64,000 nucleotides of DNA from an uncultured Pseudomonadales bacterium (GTDB lineage Bacteria; Pseudomonadota; Gammaproteobacteria; Pseudomonadales; CANNCY01). A program made the translations under genes and the position numbers. This document shows, in pieces, positions 1-8,466 of the stretch. The notes under the pieces are model-generated. The model did not search any database. It saw nothing but the letters and a program-made list of their open reading frames with translations, and was not told the DNA's origin. The stretch covers positions 434,001-498,000 of the forward strand of contig CANNCY010000001.1 in NCBI GenBank assembly GCA_947503335.1, read 5' to 3'. How positions within the stretch are numbered: the first letter of the stretch is position 1; each line of letters begins with the position of its first letter.

Positions 1-776
1 GCGAAACCGACATGTTGGTAGTGATGGAGGGCGGTTCTACGTTCTACCATAACCTCAGCATGATCTTAGACGGCAGTACTGGTATTGAGCATAACCTGCC
101 CGTAGCACCCTTGTATGATGACGTGATCGAGCTATGGAAGCGCACTGACGTAGGCTACACCCCAACACTGGTGGTTAGCTACGGTGGCCCATCGGGCGAG
201 TACTACTGGTATCAGCACACCGATGTGTTCGACGTTAAGCCGTTTGCTAATTTCATTCCTCAGCCAATGCTAGACGAGCGTTCACGCCGTCGCTTGAAAA
301 TTCCTGAAGAAGAGTACTTTCACATCACCGTTGCAGAGTCTGCAAAGACATTGCTAGACGAAGGCGTGAATGTGATCTCGGGTGGCCACGGCCAGCAACA
401 GGGCCTAGCACTGCACTGGGAGATGTGGATGATGGCACAGGGCGGTTTCACCCCTGAAGAAGCCTTGGCAACGGGTACGATCAACGCAGCTCGCCATCTA
501 GGTCTAGACAAAGATTTAGGTTCGATCGAAGTGGGTAAGCTAGCTGACCTGTTAATCATCGACGGCAATCCGTTAGAAGACATTCGCCAAACCGCTAACA
601 CCCACATGGTGGTAGCTAACGGTCGTTTATACGAAACAGCCAGTATGGATGCGATTTACCCCAATGCGCAGAAGCGCCCAACCCTATGGTTTGAGCGCGA
701 AGGTGCAATGATGTCGCCGGCTTATGTTGATTGGCATGAAATTTCGCATGCGATGACGTGCCCAGGGCATCATTGA
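1..776 (+). CDS. Amidohydrolase family protein, C-terminal part (5' end outside window)
   Basis: This is the C-terminal part of a metal-dependent amidohydrolase of the imidazolonepropionase-like class. The frame is open from the first base, so the true start lies upstream; the visible part is about 257 residues. The segment GGHGQQQGLALHWEMWMMAQ followed by GGFTPEEALATGTINAARHLG and then GSIEVGKLADLLIIDGNPLE is the typical end of the TIM barrel and the closing beta-sandwich of this family. The N-terminal HxH metal motif is not in the window. Large secreted relatives carry an N-terminal beta-propeller, but that part cannot be seen here. The substrate is unknown. The stop codon overlaps the ATG of the next gene (TGATG), which suggests translational coupling. 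Confidence 0.85.
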   Translation, partial: ETDMLVVMEGGSTFYHNLSMILDGSTGIEHNLPVAPLYDDVIELWKRTDVGYTPTLVVSYGGPSGEYYWYQHTDVFDVKPFANFIPQPMLDERSRRRLKIPEEEYFHITVAESAKTLLDEGVNVISGGHGQQQGLALHWEMWMMAQGGFTPEEALATGTINAARHLGLDKDLGSIEVGKLADLLIIDGNPLEDIRQTANTHMVVANGRLYETASMDAIYPNAQKRPTLWFEREGAMMSPAYVDWHEISHAMTCPGHH

Positions 777-1993
777 TGAGATGGCTATCCAATGTGGTAG
801 CCATGGTTATTGGGCTACAAAGTGTTGTAGCCCAAGCCGATCAATGTGCCATTGGCGATAGCTATGCCGAACACTTTAAAGGGTTTTGGCTAGGCCAGAG
901 CATCGCTAATTGGAGCGGTCTAGTTACCGAAATGGACAAGATAGGGCTCGAGCAATCGGGCCCTTTTTATACCCGCGATAATTGGGGTAAGGCTGATCAT
1001 CCAAACATCTGGAGCGACCAACCTAGTGAACTGTCTGCCACAATCGATTGGGTATTGGTTGGGCCTGACGAAAGCTGGGGTAGCGATGATGACACCGATA
1101 TCGAATATATCTATCAACACCTAATGGCGAGTTCTGATAGCGGGCGATTAACGGCGCAAGAAATCGCGAACGGTTGGCTTAAGCACATTTGGCCTGATGA
1201 AGAAAACTATCTTTGGGTATCAAATCAAACTGCCTACAACCTAATGCGTGAAGGTCTCTTGCCGCCAAACACTAGCAATGCTGATATCAATCCTCACGGT
1301 GAAATGATTGATGCGCAACTCACCACTGAAATATTTGGTCTGTACGCTCCTTGTAGCCCCGAGTTAGCAGTAGAAATCGCCCAGCTACCTATTCGTGTTT
1401 CAGCAAACGGGCAGGCAGTTGAGATTGCTAATTTCTACGTACGCATGCACTCGGTTGCGGTAGGTGCGCCAGGCGGCACAATTAAACAGCGCTTAAATGC
1501 GGCTGCTAAGTATGCACGATCGATGATGAACGATGGCTACGCAGCAGCGATGTACGATTTTGTATTGCAGCAATATGAGTCGGGGGCGAGTTGGGAGCAG
1601 GCGCGCGATGCAGTTTATCAGCGTTATCAGCTAGAGGCGAACGATGGCTATGATATGCGCACAGCCGATTGTGGCGGTTGTTTTGCTGCCGGCATCAATT
1701 ATGCGGCAAGCTTGGTTAGTTTGTTTTATGGAGAGGGCGATTATAAAGAAACCGTTAAGATCGCTATTTTGGCGGGTTGGGATTCTGATAACCCTGCCGC
1801 CACCTGGGGCGGTTTGATCGGCTTTTTAATGGGCGACGAACAGATGCGAGCGCAGTTTGATCAGCCATTAAGTGACCGCTTTAATATTCATCGTACTCGA
1901 CAGAATTTTAAGCAGGGGGTCGATACCTTCGCACGCATGGCAAACGAAGGTACCGCTATAGCCAGAAAGGTTACTGCAAACGCTGCCAACTGA
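776..1993 (+). CDS. ADP-ribosylglycohydrolase family protein, exported
   Basis: This is a member of the ADP-ribosylglycohydrolase (DraG/ARH) fold family, which removes ADP-ribose from proteins or small molecules using a binuclear magnesium site. Visible metal-site motifs are an acidic DDDTD near residue 105 and GWDSDNPAATWGGL near residue 350, both typical of the family. ATG at 776 is preferred over an in-frame GTG at 758 because it overlaps the upstream stop (TGATG) and begins directly with a signal peptide (MRWLSNVVAMVIGLQSVVAQA). Export to the periplasm is unusual for DraG proteins, which mostly act in the cytoplasm. Translational coupling to an amidohydrolase hints at a joint catabolic role, perhaps on a nucleoside or ribosyl compound; this is inference. 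The 3' end overlaps the convergent yaeQ by 23 bases. Confidence 0.8.
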   Translation: MRWLSNVVAMVIGLQSVVAQADQCAIGDSYAEHFKGFWLGQSIANWSGLVTEMDKIGLEQSGPFYTRDNWGKADHPNIWSDQPSELSATIDWVLVGPDESWGSDDDTDIEYIYQHLMASSDSGRLTAQEIANGWLKHIWPDEENYLWVSNQTAYNLMREGLLPPNTSNADINPHGEMIDAQLTTEIFGLYAPCSPELAVEIAQLPIRVSANGQAVEIANFYVRMHSVAVGAPGGTIKQRLNAAAKYARSMMNDGYAAAMYDFVLQQYESGASWEQARDAVYQRYQLEANDGYDMRTADCGGCFAAGINYAASLVSLFYGEGDYKETVKIAILAGWDSDNPAATWGGLIGFLMGDEQMRAQFDQPLSDRFNIHRTRQNFKQGVDTFARMANEGTAIARKVTANAAN

Positions 1994-2501
1994 TTTGAAC
2001 ATCACCTTCGTCTGCCGCAAAGTAGGCCGACTCACCAGTGATGGTTACAGAGGCCTGCATGGTGCGCGCAGTGATGCTTGCCAATTGCTCAATTGCCGTG
2101 TGATCAAATTGGTAGATCTCGACATCAAACTCATGCGCTTTATTTTTGATTTGTTGCCACCAGGTATCGGCTTTACTATTAAACGCGTACACCTTGGTCG
2201 AGCGGCTCATACGTGCCGAACGCTTGAGGCGATCAAGTGAGGGCTCGCCCACGTCGACCCATAAGGCGATGGTTTCGTCATAGTCTTTTAGCCAAATGTC
2301 TGCGTCGTCTGGTTCGCAAAGGCCTTTGGTAAATTCTAGGCGCTCGTCAGCGTTTAACGTAAAGGCCAGTACTCGGGCCATCATGCGCTCGACCGTTTCA
2401 GAAGGGTGCTGCGCTACCGTCAGGTTAATGCTGTCGTAATGGTCGGTATCTAAGTTTGCGATATGAATGCCAAACTTATAGATCGTCGGTTTAAGTGCCA
2501 C
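1971..2501 (-). CDS. yaeQ: YaeQ family protein
   Basis: This is a YaeQ protein, a small conserved proteobacterial family with a PD-(D/E)XK nuclease-like fold and no settled function. The start is placed at a GTG giving VALKPTIYKFGIHIANLDTD, which matches the usual family N-terminus (MALKxTIYK). The open frame runs 57 codons further upstream, but that part is hydrophobic and lacks family features. Family signatures seen are the QHPSETVERMMARVLAF block near residue 30, DERLEFTKGLCEPDDADIW, and the WWQQ block near residue 110. The length of 176 residues is close to the usual 180. No strong ribosome binding site is visible upstream of the GTG. It converges on, and overlaps by 23 bases, the ADP-ribosylglycohydrolase gene. 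Confidence 0.85.
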   Translation of the reverse strand: MALKPTIYKFGIHIANLDTDHYDSINLTVAQHPSETVERMMARVLAFTLNADERLEFTKGLCEPDDADIWLKDYDETIALWVDVGEPSLDRLKRSARMSRSTKVYAFNSKADTWWQQIKNKAHEFDVEIYQFDHTAIEQLASITARTMQASVTITGESAYFAADEGDVQISWQRLQ

Positions 2502-2584
2502 GATTTGAATCCAATAAATGAAAAAAGCGAATACTATACCTATTCTATGGTTAATCAACCCTATAGACATAACGAGGTAAAATG

Positions 2585-4192
2585 ATGGGGGGCAAAAAAA
2601 TGCGCTATTTAGCCGCAGCCATAGTCTTTTCTTTAAGTACAACACCGCTCGCTTTTGCAGATGTTCGTACATTGTTACAAGCAGAGTTTGATGCAGGCAT
2701 GCAGGTTGTGTCGAAGGGTATAGTGTCAGAAAGCTTTGTTGAGCATGTTTATGCTGAGAATGGCTACGAACTTATGTGGGCTAGTTATGGTCACGTACCC
2801 AGGTTGCTAGATACGCTTGCCGACAGCAAATATGAAGGCTTGAACCCAGTCGATTATCATGTGCCTACTCTGCGGTTGTTACACAATGATATTCAGCTAG
2901 GTATGGCATCGGCAAGGCAGGTGCAACAGTTTGATGTGCTGCTAACCGATGCCGTATTAACCTACGCGAAGCATCTGCTTAGAGGTAAGGTTGATCCAAA
3001 AACATTGTCTAATGACTGGGACTACAACCGACGTGAGATCGAGCGAGCTACCGCTACCGTGGCGTTAGACAAGCATATAAAAGCTGGCACTGTATCGCGG
3101 GGTTTACGTAACTTGCGAACAGAATTTGATAACTATAAAGCCCTTAAAAAAGCACTTCGCGAATTTTTAGCTCTGGCTGAAAGGGGCGAGTTTGTACCTG
3201 TAAATGTAGAGCCAAATCAACTAAGAGCTGGTACAAGGCATGCGGCGGTTGGGCAACTTGCCCAGCGACTGGTCGATGTGGGTGACTTAAGCGCGAGTGA
3301 TATACCAGAAGGCGACCTGTTTTCGTCGGCAATTTTTGATGCCGTTGTGCAATATCAAAAGCGCCATCAATTGGCTGCAACAGGCATTATTAATAAACAG
3401 ACTCTTGAGCAAATCAATACACCCTACAAGCAGCGTGTTAATCAGATTCGGGCTAATCTTGAACGCGCTAGATGGATCGAGAAACAACAAGCGCCTGAAT
3501 TGATTATCGTCAACGTACCGGGCTATAAACTTTACTACTACAAAGACGGAAAGGAGATATGGCGTACTCCTGTTGTAGTTGGGGCTGATCAATCTCGTAC
3601 ACCTATTTTTACTCGCCAACTACGCTACTTAGAATTTAACCCAACATGGACGGTGCCTAGGTCAAAGATTCCTTCAATTATTGAGGCGACCCAAAAAGAT
3701 TATCGCTATTTTAGTGATAGGCGGTTCTATCTTGTCGATAACAAGGGTAAGCGTGTAGAAGGTGATCAGGTTGACTGGTCAAAGCTGTCTAAGAATTACT
3801 TTCCGTATTGGATCGTTCAAGAGCCTTGGGAAAATAATTCGTTGGGTCAGGTAAAGTTTATGTTTCCTAACGAGCATGCCGTGTATCTGCATGACACACC
3901 CGCTAAGGGGTTATTCAAGATAGAAGAGCGGGCGTTTTCTTATGGGTGTATTCGCGTCGACCAACCAATGAAATTGGCCGAGGTGATCTTAGGTAGCCAG
4001 GGGTACAATCAAAGCAAGATCAGCGACGTACTCGCTAACGCTAAACCGACGCGCGTCAATGTAGATAGGCAGATTCAAGTACTGTTAATGTACTGGACCG
4101 CGTTACACATTGACGGTGAGAACTATTTTTACCCTGATATCTATGGCCGAGATCAGCCATTGATAGACGCGTTATTGGCGCCGATTCAATAG
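2585..4192 (+). CDS. ldtD: L,D-transpeptidase, YcbB/LdtD type
   Basis: This is a periplasmic L,D-transpeptidase that makes 3-3 crosslinks in peptidoglycan. It has an N-terminal signal peptide (KKMRYLAAAIVF...PLAFA), a helical scaffold region, a peptidoglycan-binding domain near residues 215-275 (AVGQLAQRLVDVGD onward), and a YkuD catalytic domain from about residue 310. The catalytic motif is HDTP followed by SYGCIRV, with the nucleophile near Cys455. The length of 535 residues is somewhat shorter than E. coli YcbB (615). Three nearby ATGs (2582, 2585, 2600) are possible; 2585 has a GAGG seven bases upstream, and 2600 is preceded by a run of G. The stop codon lies inside a perfect inverted repeat shared with the convergent hexR. 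Confidence 0.9.
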   Translation: MGGKKMRYLAAAIVFSLSTTPLAFADVRTLLQAEFDAGMQVVSKGIVSESFVEHVYAENGYELMWASYGHVPRLLDTLADSKYEGLNPVDYHVPTLRLLHNDIQLGMASARQVQQFDVLLTDAVLTYAKHLLRGKVDPKTLSNDWDYNRREIERATATVALDKHIKAGTVSRGLRNLRTEFDNYKALKKALREFLALAERGEFVPVNVEPNQLRAGTRHAAVGQLAQRLVDVGDLSASDIPEGDLFSSAIFDAVVQYQKRHQLAATGIINKQTLEQINTPYKQRVNQIRANLERARWIEKQQAPELIIVNVPGYKLYYYKDGKEIWRTPVVVGADQSRTPIFTRQLRYLEFNPTWTVPRSKIPSIIEATQKDYRYFSDRRFYLVDNKGKRVEGDQVDWSKLSKNYFPYWIVQEPWENNSLGQVKFMFPNEHAVYLHDTPAKGLFKIEERAFSYGCIRVDQPMKLAEVILGSQGYNQSKISDVLANAKPTRVNVDRQIQVLLMYWTALHIDGENYFYPDIYGRDQPLIDALLAPIQ

Positions 4193-4205
4193 CGCCTATT
4201 GAATC
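4183..4205. terminator. Perfect inverted repeat joining the ldtD and hexR ends
   Basis: The two 10-base arms GATTCAATAG and CTATTGAATC are separated by CGC. The repeat spans the 3-base gap between two convergent genes, so each arm is the last coding bases plus stop of one gene and both proteins end in Ile-Gln. It could act as a bidirectional hairpin terminator or 3'-end stabiliser. The stem is AT-rich and no clear U-tract follows on either side, so the terminator role is inference. Confidence 0.5.
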
Positions 4206-5041
4206 TTGGTGGTTCGAAGGCTTTCTTTGATCTGCATCAGCTGCTCGTCAAACTCTTGGCCTTTGTTAAGGGCGAGACGAGTAATCAATATGTCTGCGAT
4301 CGACAGTACCACGGTACGCGTTGCCATCGGTACGAAACGGGTCGTGTCTTCTAGTTCTGCGCCCGAGTTAAGGGCGAGGTCAGAATGACGGGCTAGTGGT
4401 GAACCAGGGGCCGTAATAGACAGCACTTTGGCGCCCGCTGCTTTGGCGATCTTGGCAGAGTCGACAGTCGTTTCAGTACAGCCGGTAAATGAGATCATGA
4501 TAAACAAGGTATCTTCGTTTGCTGCCGCAGCAACCATACGCTGTTTGATACTGTCTTCGTAGGCGATTACAGGGGTACCAAAACGAAACAGCTTGTGCTG
4601 CATGTCGTGCGCAATCGATGCCGATGCACCTAAGCCAAATACGTTGATCAACTTTGCTTCGCCAAGCATTTTGGCACCGTCTTCAACCTGCGCTAATGAC
4701 AGGTGGCGGCGAACGAAATCAAGCGCCTGACCTGTAGCAGTTAATAGCTTATCAATAATCTGCGCACTATCATCGTCGGCGTCTACACTAGGAGACATGT
4801 GCGATGATTCGCGCGTTAAGCTTTGCGCTAGCTTTACTTTGAAGGCAGGAAAGCTTGAGCAGCCCATAGTCTTAGCGAATCTAGATACGCTAGGGTCACT
4901 GACGGCAGCCTTTTTGGCTAAGACGGCTGTGGCCATATGCACAACCGACTCAGGGTCTTCAAGTATCACAGTGGCTAGCTTTTGCTCGGTTTTGCTAAAG
5001 CTGCTCATTTGGCTTTGTATTTGATGAAGCATTTTTATCAT
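4196..5041 (-). CDS. hexR: HexR, RpiR-family regulator of central carbon metabolism
   Basis: This is an RpiR-family transcription factor with an N-terminal helix-turn-helix (residues about 1-80, AVSDPSVSRFAKTMGCSSFP) and a C-terminal SIS sugar-phosphate-binding domain (about 120-260, NVFGLGASASIAHD and MISFTGCTETT). The MLHQIQSQMSSFSKTEQKLA start and the overall pattern match HexR, which represses glucose-catabolism genes and is released by 2-keto-3-deoxy-6-phosphogluconate. The first ATG (5041) has an AGGG eight bases upstream; a second ATG three codons later is possible. It is divergent from gap, and two HexR-type palindromes lie between the genes, so it probably controls gap and perhaps itself. 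Confidence 0.88.
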   Translation of the reverse strand: MIKMLHQIQSQMSSFSKTEQKLATVILEDPESVVHMATAVLAKKAAVSDPSVSRFAKTMGCSSFPAFKVKLAQSLTRESSHMSPSVDADDDSAQIIDKLLTATGQALDFVRRHLSLAQVEDGAKMLGEAKLINVFGLGASASIAHDMQHKLFRFGTPVIAYEDSIKQRMVAAAANEDTLFIMISFTGCTETTVDSAKIAKAAGAKVLSITAPGSPLARHSDLALNSGAELEDTTRFVPMATRTVVLSIADILITRLALNKGQEFDEQLMQIKESLRTTKIQ

Positions 5042-5122
5042 GAGTCGAACCCTGTGATTAACGCGTACATTCTACGCTTAAGATCACTGGGTTCAAAATT
5101 ATTTAACAAATTATCTACAATA

Positions 5123-5137
5123 TGTAATTGAATTATC
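5123..5137. promoter_or_regulatory. Imperfect HexR operator
   Basis: TGTAATTGAATTATC fits the HexR consensus TGTARTNNNAYTACA except for the last two bases. Its centre lies 23 bases from the centre of the perfect copy downstream, which is about two helical turns, so the two HexR dimers could bind the same face of the DNA. Confidence 0.5.
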
Positions 5138-5145
5138 TCATCAAT

Positions 5146-5160
5146 TGTAATTTAATTACA
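5146..5160. promoter_or_regulatory. HexR operator upstream of gap
   Basis: TGTAATTTAATTACA is a perfect palindrome and an exact match to the HexR consensus TGTARTNNNAYTACA known from Pseudomonas and Shewanella. It lies in the 156-base divergent region between hexR and gap, 37 bases before the gap start codon. Binding here would overlap or block the gap promoter. The region is very AT-rich and I could not assign a single -10/-35 pair with confidence. Confidence 0.75.
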
Positions 5161-5197
5161 AGTGGATATTGAATTTAATAACGAATGAGGTTCGCTG

Positions 5198-6205
5198 ATG
5201 ACCACCCGCATCGCAATTAACGGATTTGGCCGTATCGGTCGCAACGTGTTACGTGCTCTTTACGAGCGTAGTGATTTAGATAATTTAGAGATCGTTGCCG
5301 TTAACGACCTGGGTAAGCCAGAGTTATTGGCTCATCTACTAAAATATGACTCAGTACACGGCCAGTTTGGCGAGTCGGTTGATGTGGTTGATGGCGCAAT
5401 GGTGGTTGGTGGCAAGACGATTGCTCTTTCTGCCGTAGCAGACCCTTCTGTTTTGCCTTGGCGTGCGCTTGGCGTAGACATCGTGTTCGAATGTACGGGG
5501 CGCTACACAGAGAAGAGCGCTGCGATGGCCCATATCACAGCAGGTGCAAAGCGTGTACTAGTATCAGCTCCGGCTACCAACGCTGATTTAACCGTTGTTT
5601 ACGGTGTCAATGACGAGCTATTGTCGGCAGATCACATGGTTGTGTCTAATGCGTCATGTACAACAAACTGTTTGGCTCCTATGGCCAAAGCGTTAAATGA
5701 CGCGATCGGTATTGAGCAGGGTTCAATGACGACCGTGCACGCCTACACCAATGATCAAAACGTAGCAGACGCCTATCATAGCGATCTTTACCGCGCTCGC
5801 GCTGCAGGCTTGTCGATGATTCCAACTAAGACTGGTGCAGCCGCTGCAGTTGGCTTGGTATTACCCGAATTAGCCGGCAAATTAGATGGTATGGCGGTGC
5901 GTGTACCTACCGCGAATGTTAGCTTGGTAGACCTACACTTCTTACCGTCGCGCGAGACATCGATCGAAGAGATTAACGCAGTTATCAAAGCGGCGGCAGA
6001 AGGACCTATGAAGGGCGTGCTAGATATCAATAATCTACCCTTGGTGTCTGCTGATTTTAATCACAACCCTGCATCAAGCACCTTTGACGCTACACAAACA
6101 CGTGTTGAGGGCAAAATGGCTAAGGTGATGTCTTGGTACGACAATGAGTGGGGTTTTTCTAACCGCATGCTTGACGTGGCTGCTAAATGGGGCGCGATGC
6201 TATAG
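5198..6205 (+). CDS. gap: Type I glyceraldehyde-3-phosphate dehydrogenase
   Basis: This is NAD-dependent glyceraldehyde-3-phosphate dehydrogenase, a cytoplasmic tetrameric glycolytic enzyme. The N-terminal Rossmann motif [15 protein letters not shown] is clear, the catalytic cysteine sits in [12 protein letters not shown] (Cys154), and the C-terminal [14 protein letters not shown] is typical. The length of 335 residues is normal. ATG at 5198 follows a GAGG nine bases upstream. Divergence from hexR and the HexR palindromes show it is the HexR-controlled copy (gap-1 type in pseudomonads), linked to Entner-Doudoroff flux. A hairpin follows the stop. Confidence 0.95.
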   Translation: MTTRIAINGFGRIGRNVLRALYERSDLDNLEIVAVNDLGKPELLAHLLKYDSVHGQFGESVDVVDGAMVVGGKTIALSAVADPSVLPWRALGVDIVFECTGRYTEKSAAMAHITAGAKRVLVSAPATNADLTVVYGVNDELLSADHMVVSNASCTTNCLAPMAKALNDAIGIEQGSMTTVHAYTNDQNVADAYHSDLYRARAAGLSMIPTKTGAAAAVGLVLPELAGKLDGMAVRVPTANVSLVDLHFLPSRETSIEEINAVIKAAAEGPMKGVLDINNLPLVSADFNHNPASSTFDATQTRVEGKMAKVMSWYDNEWGFSNRMLDVAAKWGAML

Positions 6206-6224
6206 AGGCTGATCAGCTATGAAA

Positions 6225-6248
6225 GAGCGCAGTGGTTGCACTGCGCTC
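6225..6248. terminator. Hairpin between convergent gap and M20 gene
   Basis: GAGCGCAGTG-GTTG-CACTGCGCTC forms a perfect 10-base-pair GC-rich stem with a 4-base loop between two convergent genes. The plus side has no U-tract and the minus side has only TTT, so it may stop transcription from both sides without being a textbook intrinsic terminator. Confidence 0.65.
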
Positions 6249-6269
6249 AACCCAATATACTCGGCTAAT

Positions 6270-7568
6270 CTATTTAAACTTGTCGAACATTGCCAAGGCG
6301 CCAATGGTCATGGCTTCAACACCTTTCTTAATTGCTAATTCGTGCTCAATCTTAAACTGCGGCGTGTGATGATCAGGTACATCACCGACGGCTAAACGTT
6401 CGGGCGCGGTACCACCGACTTCAAAATAGACACTCGGAATCACCGGGTTCACGTTGACCATATCCGGAAAGTCTTCAGCTCCCATATCTGACTGATACCA
6501 AGCAATCATCGCGTCAGGCCCCATTTTATCTTTGATCGCCGATCTAAATACGTCTACAAGCTCAGGGGTATTGGTGGTCGTAGGCGAGCCTACACCTAAG
6601 CGTTCAACAATCGGTAGTAGGTCATCGGGCACACCAGCGGCTTTTGCAGTATTGATACTGACGCGTTTGATGGCAGCTAGTAGCTTGTTGCGCGTGTCTT
6701 CAGAATTGGCACGAATAGTTAGCGACAGGTCGGCGTACTCGGCCAAAATGTTGGGTGCGGTACCTGCGTTGAATGTGCCCACAGTGATTAGGGCTGGTTC
6801 TATTGGCGAGATCTCGCGTGTCACGATGGTTTGTAGCGCATTCACAATCTGGCTACCAACAACGATAGGGTCATTGCCCAGGTGTGGGGATGCACCGTGA
6901 GCACCAACACCACGTACTCTGATGTTTACTGTGTCGGCACTAGAGTACATGATTGTGTCATTCACGATGATCTTGCCGGCTGGGTATTTACCGATCACGT
7001 GTAACGCTAACGCGGCATCAGGGTGGCCAACTTTATCGTATAGCCCATCTTCGACCATCAAGCGGGCGCCGCCAATCATCTCTTCGTCAGGTTGGCCTAC
7101 CAGTATTAGCGTGCCTTGCCATTGATCTTTTAAGCGAACCATTTGCTCGGCCACACCGACTAAGCCAGTAATATGCATGTCATGACCACAAGCGTGCATT
7201 ACCGGCATCTCTTCACCGTCTAAATTGACCTGCATCTGTTTAGAAGCAAAGCTTAACCCCGAGGCCTCTTTAATCGGTAGGGCGTCCATATCGGCGCGAA
7301 CTAAAATCGTGGGGCCTTTGCCGTTTTTCATTACGGCCGCCAACCCGGTAATACCGATATCGCGGTGTACCTCGTAGCCAAGCGCCTCTAGCTCGTCACC
7401 CAAACGTTTGGCTGTTTTGAACTCTTGTCGAGATAGTTCAGGATACTGATGAAAATGCTTATACAGAGATTCAAGTCTAGGATAGGCTTTGTCGATCTCG
7501 GTGCTTAGGTCTTGTGCCTGCGCGCTTAGCGCGATTAAGCAGGCTGCGGTAAGGATAGGGCGAAACAT
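6270..7568 (-). CDS. Exported M20-family amidohydrolase (peptidase M20D)
   Basis: This is a zinc-dependent amidohydrolase of the M20D group, which includes hippurate hydrolase, N-acyl amino acid hydrolases and indole-acetyl-amino-acid hydrolases. A signal peptide (MFRPILTAACLIALSAQAQ) predicts export to the periplasm. Metal and catalytic motifs are visible: ADMDALPI (residues about 91-98), HACGHDMH (about 125), GQPDEEMIGGA with the catalytic Glu (about 157), MGAEDFPD near residue 365, and HTPQF near the C-terminus. The length of 432 residues is normal. The substrate is not predictable. It converges on gap and is separated from it by a strong hairpin. Confidence 0.9.
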   Translation of the reverse strand: MFRPILTAACLIALSAQAQDLSTEIDKAYPRLESLYKHFHQYPELSRQEFKTAKRLGDELEALGYEVHRDIGITGLAAVMKNGKGPTILVRADMDALPIKEASGLSFASKQMQVNLDGEEMPVMHACGHDMHITGLVGVAEQMVRLKDQWQGTLILVGQPDEEMIGGARLMVEDGLYDKVGHPDAALALHVIGKYPAGKIIVNDTIMYSSADTVNIRVRGVGAHGASPHLGNDPIVVGSQIVNALQTIVTREISPIEPALITVGTFNAGTAPNILAEYADLSLTIRANSEDTRNKLLAAIKRVSINTAKAAGVPDDLLPIVERLGVGSPTTTNTPELVDVFRSAIKDKMGPDAMIAWYQSDMGAEDFPDMVNVNPVIPSVYFEVGGTAPERLAVGDVPDHHTPQFKIEHELAIKKGVEAMTIGALAMFDKFK

Positions 7569-7619
7569 GATAGGTATTCCGTTATTGTTATTGCACGCAA
7601 TATATCATGGATTCAAAAA

Positions 7620-7694
7620 TGGCACCCCCACCAGGAATCGAACCTAGAACTATCCCTTAGGAGGGGACTGTTATATCCATTTAACTACGGGGGC
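7620..7694 (-). tRNA. tRNA-Arg (anticodon CCU)
   Basis: Read on the minus strand, the 75 bases fold as a full cloverleaf. The acceptor arms are GCCCCCG and TGGGGGT with discriminator G and an encoded CCA. The anticodon stem GTCCC/GGGAT closes the loop CTCCTAA, giving anticodon CCU. The T arm is CTAGG-TTCGATT-CCTGG. It would read the rare AGG arginine codon. It stands alone between the M20 gene and flgZ, and no integrase or attachment repeat is seen next to it. Confidence 0.93.
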
Positions 7695-7757
7695 GTAGGC
7701 CGCGATTTTAACGCTCGTTTAATGCAGAATCAACGACTTAGCCTGTATTGGCTATGA

Positions 7758-8447
7758 TTAGCGTGCGCCCATATTTCGCAGCACCGTGCGCTGAAGTGCC
7801 GCCAGTATTTGATTTAAGGCGGCGTTCTCGGGCCCCGCATGCACAAATTGAAATCCCACTAGGGTAGTGTCTTTTTCTCGAGACTTACGGCTAGATACAG
7901 GTCGAGCAATTAATTCAATCGGGGGGTTGTCGTCAATCTCGATGACACAGGTTGTTGCACGATCGGGGCCGTGCTCTTCGTAGCGATCAAAGGGCATACC
8001 AAGGCTAACCAAGCAGCCACCGCTTGAGATATCACCGATGCGACCAGAGAATATGAGATTGCCTTCGCCCCAGAACGTAGCACGGCTTTCAATTTTTTGT
8101 GGTATGTCGATACGGTAGCTTGCTCTTGCCTGGGGTTTGGTTAGCTTGTCGGGGATATCGACTTTGATTAGATTTTCATTTTCGTCGGTGTAAAGACGGG
8201 TGTCGAAAAAAAGTGGGCGTTTATCTACGATCACTTTACCCTGTGCTTTCCCTACAAGACCTTCAACGTTGCCCTTTTCACACACGATGCATTGTTCGGG
8301 CCTAAATTCGACCGCGCGCACCACAATAAAATCCCCACCAGCCTCTGGTTTAAGGGCAAATTTGGTATGTCGTTTAGCCATAGCCGCAAATAGCTTGGCT
8401 ACCTTATCAGCATCTTCAATTACAGGAACTTGCGATGTATTTGACAT
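7758..8447 (-). CDS. flgZ: PilZ-domain flagellar brake protein (FlgZ/YcgR type)
   Basis: This is a c-di-GMP-binding flagellar brake. It has an N-terminal YcgR-like domain (residues about 10-105) and a C-terminal PilZ domain (about 108-225). The PilZ signature is complete: RASYR supplies the RxxxR motif near residue 109, and DISSGG supplies the D/NxSxxG motif near residue 140. When loaded with c-di-GMP such proteins bind the stator or rotor and slow swimming. The gene is the last of flgA-flgM-flgN-flgZ, the same arrangement as flgZ in Pseudomonas, and follows flgN by 19 bases. The length of 229 residues is close to the usual 240. Confidence 0.88.
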   Translation of the reverse strand: MSNTSQVPVIEDADKVAKLFAAMAKRHTKFALKPEAGGDFIVVRAVEFRPEQCIVCEKGNVEGLVGKAQGKVIVDKRPLFFDTRLYTDENENLIKVDIPDKLTKPQARASYRIDIPQKIESRATFWGEGNLIFSGRIGDISSGGCLVSLGMPFDRYEEHGPDRATTCVIEIDDNPPIELIARPVSSRKSREKDTTLVGFQFVHAGPENAALNQILAALQRTVLRNMGAR

Positions 8448-8466
8448 GCTTCACGCTCGCTTAGAC

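Noticed and set aside
7620-7694. tRNA-Arg as an integration site of a mobile element
   Set aside because: No integrase, transposase or direct repeat of the tRNA end was seen nearby, and the flagellar genes next to it are in ancestral order.
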